Source: GCA-2733415 sp049609325
GTDB taxonomy: Bacteria > Bacteroidota > Bacteroidia > Flavobacteriales > Flavobacteriaceae
Length of the DNA stretch: 43,957 nt
Assembly (NCBI GenBank): GCA_049609325.1
Contig: JBMYYK010000017.1
Span: 1-43,957 of the forward strand
Reading direction: 5' to 3'
The notes under the pieces were generated by a model, which was given only the letters and a program-made list of their open reading frames with translations, ran no database searches and was not told the DNA's origin. The position numbers and the translations under genes are program-made. Shown here piece after piece: positions 38,926-43,957 of this stretch; position 1 is the stretch's first letter; the number at the start of each line of letters is the position of its first letter.

Positions 38926-41900
38926 ATGAAAAAAAGACTACTTAGTGCACTGGTAGTGTCTTGTTTAACCGCGGCTGGTGTTGTGGTTTATACACAGCAA
39001 GATGCTAATAGTACAGAAGCAAAATCTTCAGAGGTAGATGTTGTTGCTTTACATAAGCAACATATGGCCAACTCACCATTTACTGAAGTTTCAAAGCTTT
39101 CAAAAAAAGAAAGAAAAGCTATTGGTTTACCACCAAATAAATATCTTGAGAGAGAGTGGGAATTGAGTATGAACCCAGAAATCGGAAGGCCAGAATTTGA
39201 AAACCTTAAAGCTATTAAGGAGCAAATGAATGAGATGCGTCAGGAAGCATTAGCTTCTGGAAGAGTATCTGGAGATGCTGTTGATAACAGTTGGGTTGAA
39301 AGAGGTCCTGATAATGTAGGTGGAAGAACTAGAGCAGTGATGTTTGACCCTAACGATGCTACAAATGAAACTGTATTTGCTGGTGGAGTAAGTGGTGGTT
39401 TATGGAAAAACACTAATATTTCAAATGCAAACTCTGTTTGGACACAAGTTCAAATGTCTGAGAACCTGAACATTTCTTCAATTACGGCAGACCCTAATAA
39501 TTCTAATATTTTTTACATTGGTACTGGAGAGTCTTACGTTGCAGGAGATGTTAATGGTAATGGAGTTTGGAAATCTACTGATGCAGGAGCAACATGGACC
39601 AAAGTACTTGGTGGAATTTCTGGAGCAACAACATTTGTAGCGCAATCTGCAGTTACAGTTAACTCTCCAGCAGGAATTTCTGGTGATTATGCATGTTACC
39701 CAACAACTAATTTTGGTCCTGCTATTACAACTGCTATTACAGCAGAATTTGTGTTAGCAAATGATGGAACTGATCCAAATAGTGATGGATGTACTGCAGT
39801 ACAATCTATGACTGGTAAAATAGCATTAATACGTAGAGGTAGCTGTCCTTTTGTTGACAAGGTTAAAAATGCTCAGAATGCTGGAGCAGTTGCAGCAATT
39901 GTAATGAACAATGTTGGAGGTACACCTGTAGCAATGGGTGGTGATGACGCTACAATAACAATACCATCTGTAATGATTTCAATGACTGATGGAGATTTAC
40001 TTGAAGCTGCTTTGGCTGGAGGTACAGTAAACGGAACATTAAACCCATCAAGTGGAGATTATACAGGTAATTTAGTGCCAGGTATCCAACATATCAACGA
40101 TATTGTTGTAAGAGATAACGGAGGAACTTCAGAAGTTTATGTAGCTGCAGCTCCTACTTTTTATTCTGATGCTAATGCAGCAACTTATATGGGTGCTGAT
40201 ACTTATGGTTTATATAAATCTGTAGACGGTGGAGCTAACTGGACAGAATTGACTATGCCATTAACAACAGACGGGAAAAAACAAACACCAAATGATATAG
40301 AAATTGGTGCGGATAATAAAATTTGGATTGGTACAACGGCTAACAGAGCTACTGGAGCTGGTGGAGGTCAAATATTTGCATCTACAGATGCAGCTGCTAC
40401 TACTTTTGAAGAAAAATATGCATTTACTGATGGAAATAGAGTACAAATTGCAACTTCAAAAAGTAATGCAAATGTTGTATACGCATTAGCACAAATTACT
40501 ACTGATGGAGGTACTGCACCATTTGTTGGAATGGTTAAAACTACTAGTGGTTTTATTTTTACATCTAACATGTCATTACCAAATGATGCAGATCCAGGAA
40601 TTGCAGCAAATGATTTTACAAGAGGACAGGCGTTTTATGATTTAGTAATTGCTGTTGACCCAAATAACGACCAGACTTTATTTGTTGGAGGAATAGACTT
40701 ATTTAAGTCAACAAATGCAGGGTCATCTTGGTCACAGTTTACACACTGGTATGGTGGTTTTGGAAGACAAGATGTTCATGCAGATCAACATGCCATAACT
40801 TTTGCACCTAATGATTCAAGTAAAATGTTATTTGGTAATGATGGTGGGGTATACTATACATCAAATAGCGGAACAACTACTAGATCTAGAAATAATAACT
40901 ATAACACATCACAGTTTTATAGTATAGGAGTTGCACCATCTTCTACAGGAGATAACTTTGCAGGTGGATTACAAGATAATGGAACACAGCAATTTTATAA
41001 TGCTAATGCAGGAATGAATAGTGCTTATGAATCACAAGGTGGTGACGGAGCTGCAACAGATTATGACCAAGATACAGGTAATTACTATATTTCTAATTAT
41101 GTGTATAATGACAATATTGTTCAAAGAAACTTGAGTGGTGGTCAGATAAAGCAATTAAATAGTGAAAGTGCTAGTAACGGAGATTTCATAAATCAACAAG
41201 ATTTAGATTCTAACTTAAACTTATTGTATACGAATTACTCTAATGCAACTGATGGTCCTCGAGTGATGAGGTACAAGATTGCAAACGGTGGTGGTCAAAA
41301 AACAATATTAACAGATGCGTTATTAACAAGTGGTGGTTCCCCAACGGCATTTAAGGTGTCTCCATTTACAACTACAAGTACAAAATTATTTGTAGGTACG
41401 TTATTTGGAGATTTATTGATGGTAGAGAATGCAAATGGTGCTGGAACGTGGTCAGATGTTGGAACAGCTAACTTCGTAGGAAGTATATCTGATATTGAGT
41501 TTGGTACTACAGAAAATGAAATTTTTGTAACGATGCACAACTACGGAGTAGAAAGCATTTGGTACACAAGTAATGGAGGAACAACTTGGGAAACAAAAGA
41601 AGGTGACTTACCAGATATGCCAGTAAAATGTATTTTACAGAACCCATTAAATTCTGAAGAAGTAATTGTAGGAACTGAATTAGGTGTGTGGTACACAAGT
41701 GATTTTTCTTCTGCTAACCCATCATGGTTACCAGCATTCAACGGAATGAGTAATGTTAAAGTTACTGATTTAGATGTAAGAGATGATAATGCAATTTACG
41801 CATCTACTTATGGTAGAGGAGTATTCTCAGGAATGTTTACTGCAGTGTCTTTAGGAGTTAATGATGAAGAGCTATCTGTAAATACAGTAAAGTTATACCC

Positions 41901-42123
41901 AACAGTTTCTAATGGAAATGTATTTGTAAAATCTACTGTTAACTATAGCGATACTAAAGTTATGGTGTATGATATTAACGGAAAATTAGTTAATGAATCA
42001 GCATTAGAATTATACTCTGGAGGAGAAACAAAACTAGATTTAACGAGATTAAATTCAGGAATGTACTTTGTTAACTTGTCTTCTGACAACCTTAACAAAA
42101 CAGTAAAAATCATCAAAGAGTAA
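38926..42123 (+). CDS. Secreted sortilin/BNR-type propeller protein with PA domain and T9SS type A sorting domain
   Basis: 1065 residues. N-terminal signal MKKRLLSALVVSCLTAAGVV. A propeller with Asp-box strands near residues 158, 212, 427, 591, 640 and 877 (GVWKSTDAGATW, GLYKSVDGGANW, IWYTSNGGTTWE). Between the second and third, about 238-378, lies a protease-associated (PA) domain: MTGKIALIRRGSCPFVDKVK, NAQNAGAVAAIVMNN, ITIPSVMISMTDGDLLEAAL. The C-terminus (about 985-1065, LYPTVSNGNVFVKS, VYDINGKLV, LNSGMYFVNL) is a T9SS type A domain. Secreted or surface-attached; no protease domain is present, so the PA domain may mediate binding to a partner. It has a terminator after it and is a diverged relative of the 14466 protein. 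Confidence 0.92.
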   Translation: MKKRLLSALVVSCLTAAGVVVYTQQDANSTEAKSSEVDVVALHKQHMANSPFTEVSKLSKKERKAIGLPPNKYLEREWELSMNPEIGRPEFENLKAIKEQMNEMRQEALASGRVSGDAVDNSWVERGPDNVGGRTRAVMFDPNDATNETVFAGGVSGGLWKNTNISNANSVWTQVQMSENLNISSITADPNNSNIFYIGTGESYVAGDVNGNGVWKSTDAGATWTKVLGGISGATTFVAQSAVTVNSPAGISGDYACYPTTNFGPAITTAITAEFVLANDGTDPNSDGCTAVQSMTGKIALIRRGSCPFVDKVKNAQNAGAVAAIVMNNVGGTPVAMGGDDATITIPSVMISMTDGDLLEAALAGGTVNGTLNPSSGDYTGNLVPGIQHINDIVVRDNGGTSEVYVAAAPTFYSDANAATYMGADTYGLYKSVDGGANWTELTMPLTTDGKKQTPNDIEIGADNKIWIGTTANRATGAGGGQIFASTDAAATTFEEKYAFTDGNRVQIATSKSNANVVYALAQITTDGGTAPFVGMVKTTSGFIFTSNMSLPNDADPGIAANDFTRGQAFYDLVIAVDPNNDQTLFVGGIDLFKSTNAGSSWSQFTHWYGGFGRQDVHADQHAITFAPNDSSKMLFGNDGGVYYTSNSGTTTRSRNNNYNTSQFYSIGVAPSSTGDNFAGGLQDNGTQQFYNANAGMNSAYESQGGDGAATDYDQDTGNYYISNYVYNDNIVQRNLSGGQIKQLNSESASNGDFINQQDLDSNLNLLYTNYSNATDGPRVMRYKIANGGGQKTILTDALLTSGGSPTAFKVSPFTTTSTKLFVGTLFGDLLMVENANGAGTWSDVGTANFVGSISDIEFGTTENEIFVTMHNYGVESIWYTSNGGTTWETKEGDLPDMPVKCILQNPLNSEEVIVGTELGVWYTSDFSSANPSWLPAFNGMSNVKVTDLDVRDDNAIYASTYGRGVFSGMFTAVSLGVNDEELSVNTVKLYPTVSNGNVFVKSTVNYSDTKVMVYDINGKLVNESALELYSGGETKLDLTRLNSGMYFVNLSSDNLNKTVKIIKE

Positions 42124-42144
42124 TTTCTTTATAGATTGATACAG

Positions 42145-42175
42145 AAAAGGAGCGTTGTAAAACGCTCCTTTTTTT
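42145..42175. terminator. Terminator between the second propeller gene and dxs
   Basis: aaaaggagcgtt (42145-42156) pairs with aacgctcctttt (42161-42172) around loop gtaa, followed by further T. It lies between converging genes; its T-run overlaps the last bases of dxs, so it may act for both. Confidence 0.88.
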
Positions 42176-43952
42176 ATAAATATTTTTTAAGTTCTGTATA
42201 GATTTTATTTGGAGATAGTCCGGTTTGCTCGTAAAGTTCATGTACGGTACCATGTTCAATAAATTGGTCTGGTATACCAATTACGTTAATATGGTTGTTA
42301 TAGTTATGAGTTATGGCAAACTCACATATAGCACTACCAAATCCGCCTATTAAACATCCATCTTCTAGAGTTAATATAGTTTGATGTGTTTTAAATATTG
42401 CATGCAATAAAGCTTCATCTAGAGGTTTTACAAATCGCATGTCATAGTGTGCTATTTTGTGAAGTTCTTGTGCAGATAGAAGCGAGTATATATCTTCTAA
42501 TGAATTACCAATATGACCAATACTTAGTACTGCAATAGTGCTACCTTTTTTGAGTTGAACCCCAGTCCCAATAGAGATACATTTATAAGGTTGTTTCCAA
42601 TTTAGCATTGTGCCCCTGCCACGAGGATACCTAATGGCTATGGGTTGTTTTAATCCTAATTGTGCAGTATATAGCATGTTCCTTAACTCAACTTCATTTC
42701 TTGGAGAGAAAATAATCAAATTCGGCACACATCTTAAATAAGCAATATCAAATACACCATGGTGTGTAGCACCATCTTCACCTACTAACCCAGCTCTATC
42801 TAGGCAAAAAATAACAGGTAAATTTTGTAAGGCCACATCATGTATAATTTGATCATAAGCACGTTGTAAAAACGTAGAGTAAATATTGCAATACACGTGT
42901 AACCCTTGAGTCGTCATACCAGCAGCCAATGTTACTGCGTGTTGCTCAGCAATACCAACATCAATTGCTCTGTGAGGTAATGCATCCATCATTATTTTTA
43001 ATGAACTTCCCGTAGGCATAGCAGGCGTAATACCAACAATATTTGCATTGTTTAAGGCAAGATCTAAAATGGTCTCACCAAATACATCTTGGTATTTAGG
43101 AGCTAAGTTTTCAGTAGATGTTGTTGTTAATTCTCCAGTTTTTGCATCAAACTTTCCTGGGGCATGGTATTTAACCTGATCCTGTTCTGCTTGTTTTAAA
43201 CCCTTACCTTTTGTGGTAATGACATGTAAAAACTTAGGGCCTTTAACTTGTTTTAAACGATTAAACTCAGCTAACAATCCCTCTAAGTCATGACCATCTA
43301 TAGGACCAGAGTACTCAAAGTTTAGCGCTTCAAATATGTTATGTTGATGAGTAGATTCTCCTTGTTTTATGGTGGTAAGATATTGTTTTAGTGCACCCAC
43401 ACTTGGGTCAATACCTATAGCATTGTCATTCAAAACCACTAACAAATTGGCTTTAGAAACACCAGCATGATTTAATGCTTCAAATGCCATACCACTTGCA
43501 ATAGATGCATCACCAATAACAGCGATGTGCTGCTTGTTTGTGTCGCCTTTTAAGTTTGATGCCATAGCCATACCTAAAGCTGCAGAAATTGAAGTTGACG
43601 AATGGCCAACGCCAAAAGTGTCATACACACTTTCTTTCCTGCTAGGAAATCCAGCTATTCCACCAAGTTGTCTATTAGTGTGAAAGCGCTCTCTGCGCTC
43701 AGTAAGTATTTTGTGTGGGTAGGCCTGATGTCCAACATCCCAAACCAATAAGTCATTAGGCGTGTCAAAAATATAATGCAATGCAATTGTAAGTTCAACA
43801 ACACCTAAGCTAGCACCTAAGTGCCCTTCTTTTACAGCAATAATGTCAATGATAAATTGGCGAAGTTCTTTCGCTAATTTAGGTAATTGCTCCTTTTCCA
43901 GGAGTCTTAAGTCTGTAGGATTAAATATTGTTTCAAGTAAATTGTTTGACAT
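42174..43952 (-). CDS. dxs: 1-deoxy-D-xylulose-5-phosphate synthase
   Basis: 592 residues, full length (start ATG 43952, close to the right edge). Condenses pyruvate and glyceraldehyde 3-phosphate in the first step of the MEP isoprenoid pathway; cytoplasmic, thiamine-diphosphate dependent. Motifs: GHLGASLGVVELTIALH near 43-59, WDVGHQAYPHKILTERRERF, FGVGHSSTSISAALGMA, the ThDP loop GDASIASGMAFEALNHAG with NDNAIGID (the classic GDG is GDA here), GIAEQHAVTLAAGM near 335-348 (catalytic Glu), DRAGLVGEDGATHHGVFD, and a C-terminal transketolase_C domain. Converges with the second propeller gene. Confidence 0.97.
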   Translation of the reverse strand: MSNNLLETIFNPTDLRLLEKEQLPKLAKELRQFIIDIIAVKEGHLGASLGVVELTIALHYIFDTPNDLLVWDVGHQAYPHKILTERRERFHTNRQLGGIAGFPSRKESVYDTFGVGHSSTSISAALGMAMASNLKGDTNKQHIAVIGDASIASGMAFEALNHAGVSKANLLVVLNDNAIGIDPSVGALKQYLTTIKQGESTHQHNIFEALNFEYSGPIDGHDLEGLLAEFNRLKQVKGPKFLHVITTKGKGLKQAEQDQVKYHAPGKFDAKTGELTTTSTENLAPKYQDVFGETILDLALNNANIVGITPAMPTGSSLKIMMDALPHRAIDVGIAEQHAVTLAAGMTTQGLHVYCNIYSTFLQRAYDQIIHDVALQNLPVIFCLDRAGLVGEDGATHHGVFDIAYLRCVPNLIIFSPRNEVELRNMLYTAQLGLKQPIAIRYPRGRGTMLNWKQPYKCISIGTGVQLKKGSTIAVLSIGHIGNSLEDIYSLLSAQELHKIAHYDMRFVKPLDEALLHAIFKTHQTILTLEDGCLIGGFGSAICEFAITHNYNNHINVIGIPDQFIEHGTVHELYEQTGLSPNKIYTELKKYL

Positions 43953-43957
43953 ACAGC

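Noticed and set aside
43400..43560. GDA in place of GDG in the thiamine-diphosphate loop of Dxs
   Set aside because: The rest of the loop and all other catalytic motifs are intact, and I recall the same variant in other Flavobacteriaceae, so it is not evidence of an inactive enzyme.
1..43957. CRISPR arrays, transposases, phage genes
   Set aside because: I saw no regularly spaced direct repeats, no transposase or integrase-type protein, and no phage structural genes in the window.

Overview
The window looks like a stretch of chromosome from a marine-type member of the Flavobacteriaceae (Bacteroidota). Three observations support this. The DNA is AT-rich and its housekeeping proteins are of flavobacterial type. 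Many promoters match the Bacteroidota consensus (a -33 TTTG about 19 bases before a -7 TAnnTTTG). Two very large secreted proteins end in type A type IX secretion (T9SS) sorting domains, and an OlsF-type ornithine-lipid acyltransferase is present. No phage, transposase or CRISPR array was seen.

Layout. 1-690: start of rpmA and all of rplU (minus), divergent from mfd (687-4013, plus). 4014-8100: an accessory run of six small unrelated plus-strand genes: a stand-alone SIR2-like protein, a 59-residue membrane peptide, a DUF7000-like protein, an unassigned GNAT-like protein, a VOC-fold lipoprotein and DUF2200. The first three spacers of this run carry related hairpin-forming repeats, so it resembles a gene-cassette array. 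8125-12370: surface-type lipoprotein and metG (minus), then an S66 carboxypeptidase and yraN (plus). 12381-19155: tdh (minus), a small lipoprotein and an NTF2-like secreted protein, a 1162-residue T9SS propeller protein, a cyclase-family hydrolase and an MmcQ/YjbR protein. 19214-21589: a BlaI/M56 (BlaR1-like) regulatory pair with two tandem operators that contain its promoter elements. 21657-24295: M20 dipeptidase, tRNA-Leu(UAG) and an orphan histidine kinase.

24314-30069 is a compact minus-strand operon. It encodes a K+-type channel, an outer-membrane barrel, an ABC ATPase, two FtsX/LolC-type permeases and a LolA-like periplasmic protein, and reads as a complete lipid or lipoprotein export route with an unexplained channel at its head. 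30336-35658 holds a TerB-like protein, fbp (minus), a GNAT-aspartokinase pair and olsF. 35687-37001 (minus) is a small arsenic cluster (arsR, DUF6428, arsC) with no efflux pump. Then come a TM2 protein, a VOC protein and a 2-hydroxyacid dehydrogenase (minus), a second T9SS propeller protein that carries a PA domain (plus), and dxs (minus).

Most of the window is ordinary core genome. The parts that merit a second look are the cassette-like run with the SIR2 gene, the BlaI operator/promoter overlap, the ABC/LolA/barrel/channel operon, the Rho_N-like tail on ribosomal protein L21, and the PA insertion in the second propeller protein. All functions are assigned by reading motifs, with no database search.
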